A stretch of DNA of 64,000 bases from Verrucomicrobiia bacterium DG1235 (GTDB lineage Bacteria; Verrucomicrobiota; Verrucomicrobiia; Opitutales; Opitutaceae), in assembly GCA_000155695.1 (NCBI GenBank), contig DS990592.1:1636556-1700555 (forward strand). Direction: 5' to 3'. Under the pieces are notes generated by a model. That model saw only the letters and a program-made list of their open reading frames with translations, searched no databases and was not told where the DNA came from. Positions 53,652 to 63,459 of the stretch are shown here, in pieces. Position 1 is the stretch's first letter; each line of letters starts with the position of its first letter. A program made the position numbers and the translations under genes.

Positions 53652-53683
53652 ACCGAAGCAATAAAAGCCTTCGGTTTTTTTTT
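53652..53683 (+). terminator. Rho-independent terminator following tRNA-like core
   Basis: ACCGAAG (53652-53658) pairs with CTTCGGT (53669-53675), followed by a run of nine T (53675-53683). It is only a few bases after the CCA of the right core. Confidence 0.88.
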
Positions 53684-53810
53684 GTGCCCAAACACCAAAA
53701 ACGACTCCAGAGATTCGAAGCGAGGACTCGCCGAGATTGACGAAGCGTAGCGAAGATGAGCAATGCATAGCATTGGGACTGGGTCCTGACGAACAAAGCG
53801 TGCAACCAAC

Positions 53811-53849
53811 CTAGGATCTCCAATCATTTATTCGCGAAACGAATAAATG
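53811..53849. repeat. Degenerate third core copy plus hairpin
   Basis: CTAGGATCTCCAATCATTT (53811-53829) resembles the CTCGGATCTCCCACCATTT core. It runs into a perfect 10-bp stem, CATTTATTCG / CGAATAAATG (53825-53834, 53840-53849), with a 5-nt loop. All three core-like copies are thus followed directly by a hairpin. The hairpin may also stop transcription of the minus-strand operon ending at 53918. Confidence 0.45.
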
Positions 53850-53917
53850 CCACGCCGTATCGAAGAGAAGCCGGGCAAAATCCGTTCCCACGGCAAGTGT
53901 AACCCACAAACCGCAGC

Positions 53918-56386
53918 TTAGCCGCTATCCCTGCTCGGTGGAACCTCGAGAACCATGCGACGATACGAAGTAAGTTTTGGATTCCCGTCATCGCTGACTT
54001 CCAAAATAACGTGGATAGATTTCCCAGCAGACTCCTTCGGGATCTCAAGAGTCGCTATCGAAGAGGTACTTTGACGAAACGCCATATCTCCTTTGAACGA
54101 ACTAGGCTCTTTGTAGACCTGCCACAAAAAACTCAGTTGGTCCCCGTCCGGATCGCTTGAACCGATGGCGCTGAGCTCGATTTCAGAACCTGCGACAACA
54201 GAGGCCTCCAATATTTGACGCGTTGTATCGCCGCTTAGGACTGCTACCGGGAAGTGATTCGCGTCCGCGTAGTCTGGCGTAACACTCCAATCCATACGGG
54301 CTTCAAGGTGATTGAAGATAGACTGTTGCCAGCGTTTGATCGACTCAATGCCTTCTTCGGTGTCGCTGATCATTTCGTATGGATCGTAAATCGTTTCGTC
54401 CACCCCGCTCCGGATCACTATATCCATAGTACGGATACCAGGCTTCTTGTCCCAAGAGAAGCGACCACCCCACCCCCCTTGATCGATCTCGTTCGGATCG
54501 TTCAAACCTCGAGAAACCAAATGCATAAACGCGGGCGAATCTCCTTCTGTCGCCCAGCGGCGGTCCCGGTACTTCGGGCCCAAGGGGCCGTGACTCTGCA
54601 CGTGCTCCGCCACCCATTCGTCGCTAGGAGCCCAGCCATAAATGGATTTTGTGCGGATATAGATCAGCTCAGGAAAGGTCTTCGCCATCCACGCTCCTGT
54701 GTCGCATTGACCTAGGATGTCGTAGATGCGGATCTTGTGGATGAATCGCGCGAATTCCTCGGGCGAACGCGTGTGGTGAACCTTCCAGATCGCTTGGGCA
54801 ATCGTATTGGTTCCACCCCAAGCGTTGATCCAAACCGGTCGAGGATCGTCCTTGTCCACCACTGAAATGATCAGCTCCGAACCCTCGGAATCCATACCTT
54901 CCCCTACCCCCTTGAGCAAGGCCTCTTTTTGTCCGGTTGCGAGAATTGACCGCAAGGTGTCCGCGCTTGGATACCCATCGGCGTGCGTCCTCAGATTCGG
55001 AAGGCACTCCTCGTAGGCCTCAACGATGGAAAGCGAAAGGTCCTTCGGACGAAAGTAGTCATCCAACCAAGCGTATCCGATTATAAAGCCTTCAAGCTCG
55101 AACTCGTTCGCCGCCACCAGCAGATGCACCATCGACTGCTCGTCGTCTGGATCCTCTCCACCGATATCGGTGGTCACAACCAAACGCTGCTTCTTCGCTT
55201 GTAGGTGCACATCTAATAGTTCTGTACCTGAAGTGTCGATACGCATTCCTTTTTTCCAATAGCGAGATTCGCTGAATTCGATGCTCCCTACCTCGTCTGA
55301 TATCGGAAGAACGAAGTTGCCGGCCGCGTCGGTACGCGTCAGTCGATCCGAATCCGACCAACTCACTTCGACCCCAGCAACCGGCAGAAGCGTCGCGCTG
55401 TCGCGAACCATGCCACGAACCTCTCCAGCACGGATGCTCGAAAAAGGTGCCGCCAAGCGGTCCTCGATGAAACGGCTGATCTCTTTGTGCCCTGCCTTGT
55501 CATGAAATCCAAATACCGCTACCGAGTCTGTTCCCGTAAGAGAGCGATTATCGTTAGGCCAAGCGCCAACCCGACCGTAGCTGACCACGACCATGTTCTC
55601 CTTTTGCACGTATGACTCGCCGCCGATGCCCTCCTGCAAGTTCTTCGCCCCTATGTAAAAAATCTGATCGTCCCTGGGGTCCGTATCCAGAAAATAGATA
55701 AACGGCGAAAAGCATTCCGTAAGGCTGCACAATTGTCCGTTTTCAGTACCGTCCTTGAAGTACCATTTGTCTACGTCCGGGCCTTCCATCTCTCCCCCGA
55801 TGGGTCCTTCGAACAGGAAGGCATAGGTATCGTCCGCCCTTATTACCTCGATCGCGATATGGCTCGGAAAGAAATGATATTCGAGCTCATAGGTTTCGTT
55901 GGCGGATCTCATCCGCAAATGCGCCCCCTGCAGCACGCCCTGGACATCGAACGCGAGGTCCTCCCCATTGGCGTCAACCCAACGTGTCGAAGAACCGCTC
56001 GACCGCTGAGGATGGTCGAAGTTGCCGTTTCCAAAGTTCGGCCAACCACGATACTCGTGCTTGCCCGTTCCGCGCGGCGAAAGGTTATAGCCCTTATCCG
56101 CATCGTTTCCGATCCAGTCGTTGCCCACATGATCGAAGGCGCTACTAAAACCGGTCTTGCCATCCGTCTCGCCCGTTTCGAAGTACCAGGTCCCATTCCC
56201 GGCCGCGACCTTCCAACACCAATTGTCGAAATGCATGACGCGAGTTACAACAACCTCATCGGGGAAAGGCGAATACGGCGAACCAGAAACAGGTTCTTCC
56301 GCGTGAGAAGGGAATGTTATTTGAGCAAACGCGAGACAGACAATGGCTCGAATCGCACCAAGTATCATAGTCAATTTTCTATTCAT
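53918..56386 (-). CDS. Sde182/DUF1593-type protein with N-terminal lyase-associated beta-sandwich
   Basis: 822 aa with a leader (AIRAIVCLAFAQITFPSHA). Residues ~30-290 form a beta-sandwich also found inside the PL10 protein of the same operon. Residues ~315-390 form a carboxypeptidase-regulatory-like beta domain (GEVRGMVRDSATLLPVAGVE). Residues ~400-690 are the Sde182 nucleoside-hydrolase-like domain with TTDIGGEDPDDEQSMVHLL and VGEGMDSEGSELI. The C-terminus is Ig/PKD-like ([18 protein letters not shown]). Sde182 was described as a cellulose-binding protein; the fold carries a divergent calcium motif and no proven activity. Last gene of the operon, 14 bp after its paralogue. The four-domain layout is unusual. 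Confidence 0.85.
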   Translation of the reverse strand: MNRKLTMILGAIRAIVCLAFAQITFPSHAEEPVSGSPYSPFPDEVVVTRVMHFDNWCWKVAAGNGTWYFETGETDGKTGFSSAFDHVGNDWIGNDADKGYNLSPRGTGKHEYRGWPNFGNGNFDHPQRSSGSSTRWVDANGEDLAFDVQGVLQGAHLRMRSANETYELEYHFFPSHIAIEVIRADDTYAFLFEGPIGGEMEGPDVDKWYFKDGTENGQLCSLTECFSPFIYFLDTDPRDDQIFYIGAKNLQEGIGGESYVQKENMVVVSYGRVGAWPNDNRSLTGTDSVAVFGFHDKAGHKEISRFIEDRLAAPFSSIRAGEVRGMVRDSATLLPVAGVEVSWSDSDRLTRTDAAGNFVLPISDEVGSIEFSESRYWKKGMRIDTSGTELLDVHLQAKKQRLVVTTDIGGEDPDDEQSMVHLLVAANEFELEGFIIGYAWLDDYFRPKDLSLSIVEAYEECLPNLRTHADGYPSADTLRSILATGQKEALLKGVGEGMDSEGSELIISVVDKDDPRPVWINAWGGTNTIAQAIWKVHHTRSPEEFARFIHKIRIYDILGQCDTGAWMAKTFPELIYIRTKSIYGWAPSDEWVAEHVQSHGPLGPKYRDRRWATEGDSPAFMHLVSRGLNDPNEIDQGGWGGRFSWDKKPGIRTMDIVIRSGVDETIYDPYEMISDTEEGIESIKRWQQSIFNHLEARMDWSVTPDYADANHFPVAVLSGDTTRQILEASVVAGSEIELSAIGSSDPDGDQLSFLWQVYKEPSSFKGDMAFRQSTSSIATLEIPKESAGKSIHVILEVSDDGNPKLTSYRRMVLEVPPSRDSG

Positions 56387-56400
56387 GCTACAAGTATCGG

Positions 56401-57816
56401 CTATTCGGTTACATCTACGATCACGCGTTGATAGCGAGTGAGCGCTGGTGAGCCTTTATCGGTTACGGCGACAATGATATGCAGGTCGCCGGTTCGAAGA
56501 ACGCGTTGGGTGGGAACTTCGAGCAACGCTTCGGCCTGGTCTCGATTGCGGATCACAACTGGGTCCGCCGTTCTGGCGCTCGATGCGGTGAAAGCGCCTG
56601 CTTCCAAGTATGCGAACCAATGATACGTAAGTTCGTCACCATCCGGATCGCTGCTACCTGCTGCGCTCAGCTTAACCTCATCTCCAACCTTCGCCACAAG
56701 CCGATTCGGATGAGCCAGCTTCACGACTGGAGGGTGGTTCGCCTCTTCGTAGGACTTAATGGTCCAATCCATACGAGCGACAAAATCGTTTTGGTAGGCC
56801 TCGCGCCAACGCCAGATGGTCGCGTGGTTGCTCGTATGCCAGTTTCCATCGTATCCTAGCACCTCGTCCCGCGCATCGCTCCAAAACGGACGTGTTTCCG
56901 GCTGAATGAACTGTTTCTCCCAACGGGGTGTATAAAGTTCGTAGCGACCGCCCCAACTGCCCCAATTCGGTCGATCCGGATTACTGAGCCCGTTGTCGAT
57001 CAAAATCATGAAGCTCGGTGAATCACCCTCCATTAAGTAGTCCATATGCGGATACTCGGCTCCGAGCGGCCCCTTGCTTCGAATATGCTCATCCAGCCAG
57101 GGATTGTCGACGATCTCAAAATTTGCCCCTGTGAATCGCGCATGAAACTTATCACCGCTGATTCCGCTCCAAGTCGCAAAGTGGTACGCCCCGCCCGCAT
57201 GCATGCCAGGACTCGCGATGTAGAAAAGATTGGGAAAGGTCTCGCGTAGCCACGGACCGCTATTGTCCTGATCCGATATCGTGTAGACGTGCAGTTTCGC
57301 GACAAAGGCCTCGAGCTCCCAATCGGTACGGTTCTGCTTCACCTTCCAAAGCGCTTGCGCCAATACGTTCGGCCCTCCCCAGACCGTCACCCAAACCGGA
57401 CGCGGATCGTCTCGGTCAACCACTTCGATCAACAGCTCCGAGCCCGACGAATCCATCCCCTCGCCCACCGCGTTCATGCCGTAGTCAGGCCGCCCTTCGC
57501 GGACGAGCGACAGGAGATGCTCCGCAGTCGGATAGCCCGTTTCGTGCTTCTCCAAATTGTCCCGCACCTTTCCATACGCTTCGAGAATCTCCCGTAGGCG
57601 CCAGGCCGCTGTCTCGTCCTGCTGATGTATTGAAGTCGTGGCGACAAGTCCCTCTACATCCCACTGGTTCGAATACGTGAGAAAACGAACCAATGACATC
57701 GCATCGTCAGGCTCGTTTTCGATATCGGTCAACACGAACACGCGAGGTTTTTGGTCAGCCTGTATCGAACAGATAGGAACTAGGAAGGCGAAAAGAAGTA
57801 GCGTTAAGATTTTCAT
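56401..57816 (-). CDS. Sde182/DUF1593-type nucleoside-hydrolase-like protein
   Basis: 471 aa, leader [19 protein letters not shown]. The metal-site-like motif is [18 protein letters not shown] (D31, D37-D38), where the first Asp of canonical DTDxxxDD is absent. Further family blocks: [46 protein letters not shown] and [12 protein letters not shown]. The C-terminal ~100 residues form the Sde182 Ig-like domain ([17 protein letters not shown]). Exported. Sits 61 bp after the PL10 gene. Closest in the window to the protein at 61991-63412. Confidence 0.88.
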   Translation of the reverse strand: MKILTLLLFAFLVPICSIQADQKPRVFVLTDIENEPDDAMSLVRFLTYSNQWDVEGLVATTSIHQQDETAAWRLREILEAYGKVRDNLEKHETGYPTAEHLLSLVREGRPDYGMNAVGEGMDSSGSELLIEVVDRDDPRPVWVTVWGGPNVLAQALWKVKQNRTDWELEAFVAKLHVYTISDQDNSGPWLRETFPNLFYIASPGMHAGGAYHFATWSGISGDKFHARFTGANFEIVDNPWLDEHIRSKGPLGAEYPHMDYLMEGDSPSFMILIDNGLSNPDRPNWGSWGGRYELYTPRWEKQFIQPETRPFWSDARDEVLGYDGNWHTSNHATIWRWREAYQNDFVARMDWTIKSYEEANHPPVVKLAHPNRLVAKVGDEVKLSAAGSSDPDGDELTYHWFAYLEAGAFTASSARTADPVVIRNRDQAEALLEVPTQRVLRTGDLHIIVAVTDKGSPALTRYQRVIVDVTE

Positions 57817-57877
57817 GAGAGCAATGGGATTGAGGTCGTTTAGGTTGAAATTGTTTAAACTAAGCGAACGGATCTAC

Positions 57878-60616
57878 CTACCGTTGAATTCGGTCCTTCC
57901 ACTCAGGGTATTCGTGTTCGATTAACTTCACCGGCCAATCGCCGTGATAGCCGTAGCCACTGCGACGTTCATAGCCGATCTCCGAAAAGTCGTAGCGAAA
58001 GACAGAATCACGATCCAGATAGAGAGGTCGATTGGTCTCCAATTCATAGAAGCGCGCCCAAAGACCCACGCCTTGCGGATCCTCGACCAACCATCTCTCT
58101 GTTCGTCCATCGCCACGGCGAACCGACTCAAGGCGGACGCCTTTCATCTCGACTGCCTTTAGCCAAGCAACCGCACCTTCGATCGCCTCTACGACTTCCG
58201 CCGACGGATCTTCGAGTGACATCAAATACCGAACAACGCCAACCGACTCCTCGCCTGAAAGCGAAGGCGGCTCATACGCCCGAGCCCAAGCCGGTTCTAA
58301 AGTCTTCTCGTGATGCTGAGCACACCAGCCGGTAAGCTTACCATTTTGTCTGATTTGGGATTTCGAAATACATTCAAGCCCAAGCTCCAAGGCTACACGG
58401 GCCCGTTCCCTTCGCGACTCGTTAACAAAGCCGTAGGTATCATCTCCAGAAACAACGTCCTTAAGCAGCTCCATCACGCGCATCATGGCACCATCGTTAT
58501 ATGTGATTCGCGAATAGTACTTGTCGCCACGAAGCGGCCAAAACTGCGGCCACCCTCCTGTCTTATATTGAGCTGCAAACAAATAGTCCAAACCGCGATT
58601 GAAAGATTCGATGTATGCCCCTTCTCCCGTTGCATCTGCCACCTTCGCAATAAACTCCATCGGCACAGTTGTCGCATCGTTATCCAAGCTATTCGCCCGG
58701 CCGCTACCCGGTTGAGGAATATCGCCGATAGTGAGCGGAGGACGAGCAAGGTCAGTGCTCTTGGGCCAACCGCCTTGGGGCGATTGATACTGTATCACCG
58801 AATCAGCGATCGCTCGAGCCTCGTCTGAAGCAAACCAGCTATCATCGTTTTTCAGTAGATTCTTACTCCACAGTCTCCGGCCCTTCACCCCCGGGGTAAA
58901 CGGCTTCTCGAGGTACGCCTCGATCAAAGCTGTCATTTCATTATGGTTACGAAATGCAGGAGCGAAACCGATCACGCATACGTGCTCGTTACCGCTCATA
59001 CCAAAGGTCTTGTATCCACGATCTCGGCCCGTACGCCCAAAGCTGTACAGATCCATATTGTGCATCCCGTTCGGGCGAATTTGGCGATGGTTCTCGTTGG
59101 GTGCATCGTCTTCTGGTGTCTTCGCTAGAAACAAGAAGTTCGCCGCCTTGGGGTCACCGAGGTAGAACCACTCAGGCGCTATATCCAAAAACTCTCCGCT
59201 TGGGATGCGCTTCTTCCCATCGGCGGTAACGAAGTAGTCCGCTTCATCCGCCTGCCCACCAACAACGGTCTCAAGCAGGAAGCAATAATCCCCCTCGGAC
59301 TTGAGAACCTTTACCGCGATTCTGTCCGCAAGAAAGTGATACTGAAACGTGAATGTTTCGTTACTCGATTCAAGAATAACGACATCGCCCTCCGTCACGC
59401 CGTCAACGATCCTAGTGGTAGATCCACTATCGCGGCCTGCGTGTCCAAAGTTCTCTACACTGTTGGGGAAGCCTCGAAAATCTCCATTGGGCCCGGGAGG
59501 CATATAAGAAGCGATCCAATCGTTTCCTTCGCTATCGATAAGACTCTTGATTCCGGAAACCCCATTGTCCTTTTCAAAATAGGCCGTCGCGTTCGCCATT
59601 TCGATCTTGTAGCAGCCAACGCCACCCCACTCGACCTCGCTCAGCTTGACGCGAGCATTGGACTCAGGCACGGGGGTCAACTTCAAGTGGTCGAGATTGG
59701 CCAAGCCCTCAGGTCTAGTCGCTTCGAAGCGAATCACATTCTCTCCAGCTACCAAAATAACAGACTGATACATCTCCCTGTAGGTCCAATGGGTCCAATG
59801 TTCGGTGGGAGTAAACTTAAGTGAGGAATCGACAACTTCTCCATTTACCGAAACCTCGGCTGGACGCGTATCCGGTTTACCATGCACGTATCGAGCATGG
59901 AGCCTGTACTCACCCGCATCCGCGACATTGAATCTCACCTCTACATGACTGCCCACATGGTTATCCGTATCCACATAACCCTCACCTGTGAATCCGGCAT
60001 GTGGACCATCGTGTTCTGCGATGAAGTTCCAACAGCTGTGATGGTCGATCTTCCCTTCGTGCAGGCCGTCCTCGGCTTCCATTACCTGAATACGCGGCAA
60101 TTCCCCTTCCCCGACTTCGCGCAATTCAGCCACCTTGATATAGTCTGTATTGCCAAGCCCCCCTTCGTTCAGCGCCACCAAGCGTATCAGATTTCTCCCC
60201 TGCTCCAGATCGACCACGACCGAATCCCGATTAAACGCGGGCAAGGCCTTGTTCTGTGGCAATTCCAACACAGGCCCCTCTTTTCCGTTTATCCAGAGCT
60301 GCCCCGGTCGTGGATCTGGCTTTATATGGGTGTACCGAACCGTAACCTTATGCGGTCCCGCCCACAATGCGTCGTAGGCGACTTCAATAAAACTCCCGAC
60401 CTCGTTGGGGGTATCGACAACTCCACTACCGGAGAAAGTAGAATGCGGCTCGTCCGTCAGCATAACGTTGTGCCAACAGCTATGCTTATCCACCCAGCCA
60501 GTAAACTCACCGGACTCGGCTTCAACTATAATCGTTTCAGCTGCAAACGAGTCGACGAGCATGGCACAGGGCAATGCTATTGCTGCAATCAGTTTTTCTC
60601 TGAGATGGGATGGCAT
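57878..60616 (-). CDS. Pectate lyase family 10 with two CBM35-like modules and a beta-sandwich
   Basis: 912 aa from the ATG at 60616, with a leader (REKLIAAIALPCAMLVDSFA). Two CBM6/35-like modules follow (IIVEAESGEFTGWVDKHSCW and IQVMEAEDGLHEGKIDHHSC). Residues ~325-590 are the beta-sandwich shared with the 822-aa protein. The C-terminal ~310 residues are PL10: QYQSPQGGWPKSTDLARP, TYNDGAMMRVMELL, GWCAQHHEKTLEPAWARAYE and PSLSGEESVGVVRYLMSL. PL10 cleaves polygalacturonate by calcium-dependent beta-elimination. This gives the operon a pectin-like target. Very large for the family because of added binding modules. Confidence 0.92.
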   Translation of the reverse strand: MPSHLREKLIAAIALPCAMLVDSFAAETIIVEAESGEFTGWVDKHSCWHNVMLTDEPHSTFSGSGVVDTPNEVGSFIEVAYDALWAGPHKVTVRYTHIKPDPRPGQLWINGKEGPVLELPQNKALPAFNRDSVVVDLEQGRNLIRLVALNEGGLGNTDYIKVAELREVGEGELPRIQVMEAEDGLHEGKIDHHSCWNFIAEHDGPHAGFTGEGYVDTDNHVGSHVEVRFNVADAGEYRLHARYVHGKPDTRPAEVSVNGEVVDSSLKFTPTEHWTHWTYREMYQSVILVAGENVIRFEATRPEGLANLDHLKLTPVPESNARVKLSEVEWGGVGCYKIEMANATAYFEKDNGVSGIKSLIDSEGNDWIASYMPPGPNGDFRGFPNSVENFGHAGRDSGSTTRIVDGVTEGDVVILESSNETFTFQYHFLADRIAVKVLKSEGDYCFLLETVVGGQADEADYFVTADGKKRIPSGEFLDIAPEWFYLGDPKAANFLFLAKTPEDDAPNENHRQIRPNGMHNMDLYSFGRTGRDRGYKTFGMSGNEHVCVIGFAPAFRNHNEMTALIEAYLEKPFTPGVKGRRLWSKNLLKNDDSWFASDEARAIADSVIQYQSPQGGWPKSTDLARPPLTIGDIPQPGSGRANSLDNDATTVPMEFIAKVADATGEGAYIESFNRGLDYLFAAQYKTGGWPQFWPLRGDKYYSRITYNDGAMMRVMELLKDVVSGDDTYGFVNESRRERARVALELGLECISKSQIRQNGKLTGWCAQHHEKTLEPAWARAYEPPSLSGEESVGVVRYLMSLEDPSAEVVEAIEGAVAWLKAVEMKGVRLESVRRGDGRTERWLVEDPQGVGLWARFYELETNRPLYLDRDSVFRYDFSEIGYERRSGYGYHGDWPVKLIEHEYPEWKDRIQR

Positions 60617-60642
60617 GTCTTTGGTGGGGTATAACTTCAACA

Positions 60643-61980
60643 CTAATTCGTGTAAGCGTTTCGACACCGTTCAAGGCGTGTTGCGAAATCGAGCATGAAG
60701 GCTCCTCGCCACTGGTTTACCGTTTTGGTTCCGTGGTGCTGCCCATCCGCGACTGCGGGCGACGGATCATCTGTCCACCAATTCGGCCAACGCTCATCGG
60801 GAGCGAGCGCCACCGCAGGAGAAGGCAAAACCGCAGTAATCTGCCCTTCCCTGCCGTCTAGCGAAGGATCGTTGCCAACGATTTCGTAAGAGAAGGTTTT
60901 AGGAGTCTTAGGGCAAAAACGAAAACGCACCGTGCCATCTCCAGGCACATGTCCGACCAGCATCTGATTCTCGACCTTCATATGCAGCGCCGGCGTCTTC
61001 GGAACATCCGGACCGAGTGGCAGCTCCAGCTCCATGATCGCGCAAAACTCGATCTCGTCAGCCGCCGTCGTCACGCGCTCGAAACGTGTATACGGTCGCG
61101 TCCAGGCGCGAACGAAACGGCCGCCCCAGCCACCTTGATACGGCTTGTCCGGATCGCCCCGCAAGAGCCACGCCACCGTGGGCGTGTCGCCCATCTTTAC
61201 TTCCTTGCGTACTTGGTCGTGGAAGGAAATGCCGCCAGCGAAAAAGTCTCCCAAAGCCCCATGCCCAGCCGCATTCGCTTCCGCAAACTGGTGGGTGCTC
61301 AAATCACCCTTCTGTTCGCCACCGACAAACCAGCCACGATAAGTGGAGTTCGACTCGATCATGAAAAGCTCCGGGTGTTCGCGCGCAATGTAGTGATAAG
61401 CGTCAGGGCTCCACTTCTTGTTCGGGCCACCTATGTAGTGGACTTTCAACTTCGGCAATATTTCGGGTGCGTCGTGTAGGGCTTGGGCCACATCTTCCAA
61501 TCCACCCCAGACCAGAATATGGAGCGGACGTGAATCCTCTCGTCGTGCGCATGCGACGATCCAGTCCGACCCTTCTGTCGAATCACGATACCCAACATAA
61601 GGAGCCACATCCGTTTCGCCTTGCTTGGTGATCACTCGCAGCTCGTCCGCGGTCGGATAGCGCTCCGACCAAGTTCGCAGATTTGGATAATCCGCCTCGT
61701 AGTGGTCGATCACTGACAGAATGTCCGCCTTTCTTCCTGGACCATAGGGCGATGAAATGAGTCCCTCGATCTCCAGCTCGTCCGCATAAAGTAGGAGATG
61801 CACCATTGACTGAAAGTCGTCAAAATCCGTGCCCCCGATATCAGTGGATACAATGACACGGTGGCGCATTTCTTTCATAGTTGTAGCAATCCTCGCGTCC
61901 CCTAAAACAGGATACACAAGAACCAGACCCAAAGCAGCAACGAGAGAATATACCACTCCAACTGACTTCCGTTTCGACAT
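60643..61980 (-). CDS. Divergent Sde182/DUF1593-type protein
   Basis: 445 aa from the ATG at 61980 (the TTG just before it is unlikely). Leader VGVVYSLVAALGLVLVYPVL. Motif VSTDIGGTDFDDFQSMVHLL (D47, D52, D54-D55), then LHILVWGGLEDVAQALHDA, GGWGGRFVRAW and a shorter C-terminal region without the clear Ig-like SSDPDGD block. It is the most divergent of the four paralogues. Sits 10 bp after one paralogue and 26 bp before PL10. Confidence 0.83.
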   Translation of the reverse strand: MSKRKSVGVVYSLVAALGLVLVYPVLGDARIATTMKEMRHRVIVSTDIGGTDFDDFQSMVHLLLYADELEIEGLISSPYGPGRKADILSVIDHYEADYPNLRTWSERYPTADELRVITKQGETDVAPYVGYRDSTEGSDWIVACARREDSRPLHILVWGGLEDVAQALHDAPEILPKLKVHYIGGPNKKWSPDAYHYIAREHPELFMIESNSTYRGWFVGGEQKGDLSTHQFAEANAAGHGALGDFFAGGISFHDQVRKEVKMGDTPTVAWLLRGDPDKPYQGGWGGRFVRAWTRPYTRFERVTTAADEIEFCAIMELELPLGPDVPKTPALHMKVENQMLVGHVPGDGTVRFRFCPKTPKTFSYEIVGNDPSLDGREGQITAVLPSPAVALAPDERWPNWWTDDPSPAVADGQHHGTKTVNQWRGAFMLDFATRLERCRNAYTN

Positions 61981-61990
61981 CAAAACGAAC

Positions 61991-63412
61991 CTACGGTTGC
62001 ACCGTCACGACCACTCTCGCGTATCGGGAAAGCGCAGGCGTCCCTTTGTCGCTTAACTTCAAAATAATATGCATCGTCTCTTCCTTCTCGACCTTCGGCG
62101 CCGTGTAGTTCACGCGATCGAAGTTCTCTGCTCCATTGTGGGGCACAAAGGTCTTGTACGTTCCCGCTTCCGGGTAGTGAAACCAGAGGAAGCTAATACT
62201 GTCACCGTCAGGATCGCTGCTACCGTAAGCGTCCAGCGAGAACCCTTGGCCTGACTTGACCGTAATCTCGTTCGGGTGATTCAGATGCACGACCGGTGGA
62301 TGATTCGCCTCCTCGTAACTCATCGTACTCCAGTCCATGCGAGCCGCAAAGTCGTTCTGAAAATCCTCGCGCCAGCGCCAGAGAGTGACTGCGTTTCCAC
62401 TGTAACTCTCTTCGCTCTTTTCTACAGCACGCTTGAATTCACTTTTCCGATACGGGGTGTATATGTCGGATGTATCCGTCCAAATAGGACGCGTTTCGGG
62501 TTCCGGAACGACAACCGAACCTCCATCTACAAAATCGTTCACGTCGGGAATGCTCAACTCGTAGCGACCACCCCAACTGCCCCAGTTGGGTTTCTCCAAA
62601 TTATTCAATCCGTTCGGAATCAACCCAAGGAAGGCCGGCGTGTCGCCTTCGAAGCCCCAAGAAGTGTCCGGATAACGAGCACCGAGCGGACCGTGTCCTT
62701 GTTGGATGTTTTCCTCTAGCCACGGGTTGCTAACGTATGAGTTGTCGGCGCCTTCGTGATTGTTGTTGATCGCGATCCACGTCGATTTTCCATAGTCGTC
62801 AGTGGGCGTGACAATGTAGAACAGGTTAGGAAACTCTTTGCGCATCCACATGGCGCTGTCGTCTTGATCCGAAATCGTATAGACGCGCAGCTTGGAGATG
62901 AGTTTGTCGGCCTCCTTCTTCGATCTCGTCTTGTCGATCTTGTAGAGAGCCTGAGCGAGCACGTTCGGCCCACCCCATACGGAAATCCAAAGCGGACGCT
63001 CATCGTCGCGCTCTAACACTTCGATGATCCAGTCCGAACCTTCCGTATCCATTCCTTCACCAACACCTTCCATGCCGTACTTCGGAATTCCCTCCTTTAC
63101 CGTCTTACGGAGTGCTTTCGCAGTCGGGTAGCCATCCTCATGTTTCAACAAATTCGGCTGAACCTTTTCGTAGGCGGATAGAATGCCTTCGATAAAGTCC
63201 GGTCGAATTCGATCTTGATGCCAGCACGAGGTCGTCGCCACGATGCCTTCGATATCGATTTGATTCGCGTACAAGAGCAAGCGAACCAGCGATTGCTCGT
63301 CGTCAGGATCGGCCCCCATGTCGGTGAGCACGATCATGCGGTGTCGCGCTTCCTGGTCGCCAAACACCACGGTCGAAAGGAAAAGGAACGGAATAATCAG
63401 AAGGATTTTCAT
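61991..63412 (-). CDS. Sde182/DUF1593-type nucleoside-hydrolase-like protein
   Basis: 473 aa from the ATG at 63412, which gives leader KILLIIPFLFLSTVVFG. LTDMGADPDDEQSLVRLLL is the metal-site-like motif; [36 protein letters not shown] and [11 protein letters not shown] follow. The C-terminal Ig-like domain carries [17 protein letters not shown]. Exported. Lies 47 bp after the ABC permease gene, so transport and extracellular proteins appear co-transcribed. Confidence 0.88.
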   Translation of the reverse strand: MKILLIIPFLFLSTVVFGDQEARHRMIVLTDMGADPDDEQSLVRLLLYANQIDIEGIVATTSCWHQDRIRPDFIEGILSAYEKVQPNLLKHEDGYPTAKALRKTVKEGIPKYGMEGVGEGMDTEGSDWIIEVLERDDERPLWISVWGGPNVLAQALYKIDKTRSKKEADKLISKLRVYTISDQDDSAMWMRKEFPNLFYIVTPTDDYGKSTWIAINNNHEGADNSYVSNPWLEENIQQGHGPLGARYPDTSWGFEGDTPAFLGLIPNGLNNLEKPNWGSWGGRYELSIPDVNDFVDGGSVVVPEPETRPIWTDTSDIYTPYRKSEFKRAVEKSEESYSGNAVTLWRWREDFQNDFAARMDWSTMSYEEANHPPVVHLNHPNEITVKSGQGFSLDAYGSSDPDGDSISFLWFHYPEAGTYKTFVPHNGAENFDRVNYTAPKVEKEETMHIILKLSDKGTPALSRYARVVVTVQP

Positions 63413-63459
63413 GGTACTTTGTAAGGTTGATGTTGAATAGTTGGACTTGTTGAGGCGGC

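Larger units (their letters stand above)
53504..53917. other. 414-bp non-coding right flank of the AbiE islet
   Basis: Contains the right 78-bp repeat, a strong terminator, a short dyad CAATGC-ATA-GCATTG (53760-53774), and a degenerate third copy of the core followed by another hairpin. A minus-strand frame of 68 codons (53621-53827) is an artefact of these repeats: it starts in one core copy and ends in another. No gene supported. Confidence 0.65.

Noticed and set aside
53621-53827. 68-codon minus-strand frame with GDPRL at both ends
   Set aside because: Its ends are the core repeats and its middle is the terminator hairpin (KKKPKAF); a translation artefact of repeats.
57850-57865. TTGTTTAAACTAA dyad as a regulon operator
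   Set aside because: Contains GTTTAAAC but does not match TTTACNRTAAA and lies inside an operon rather than at its head.
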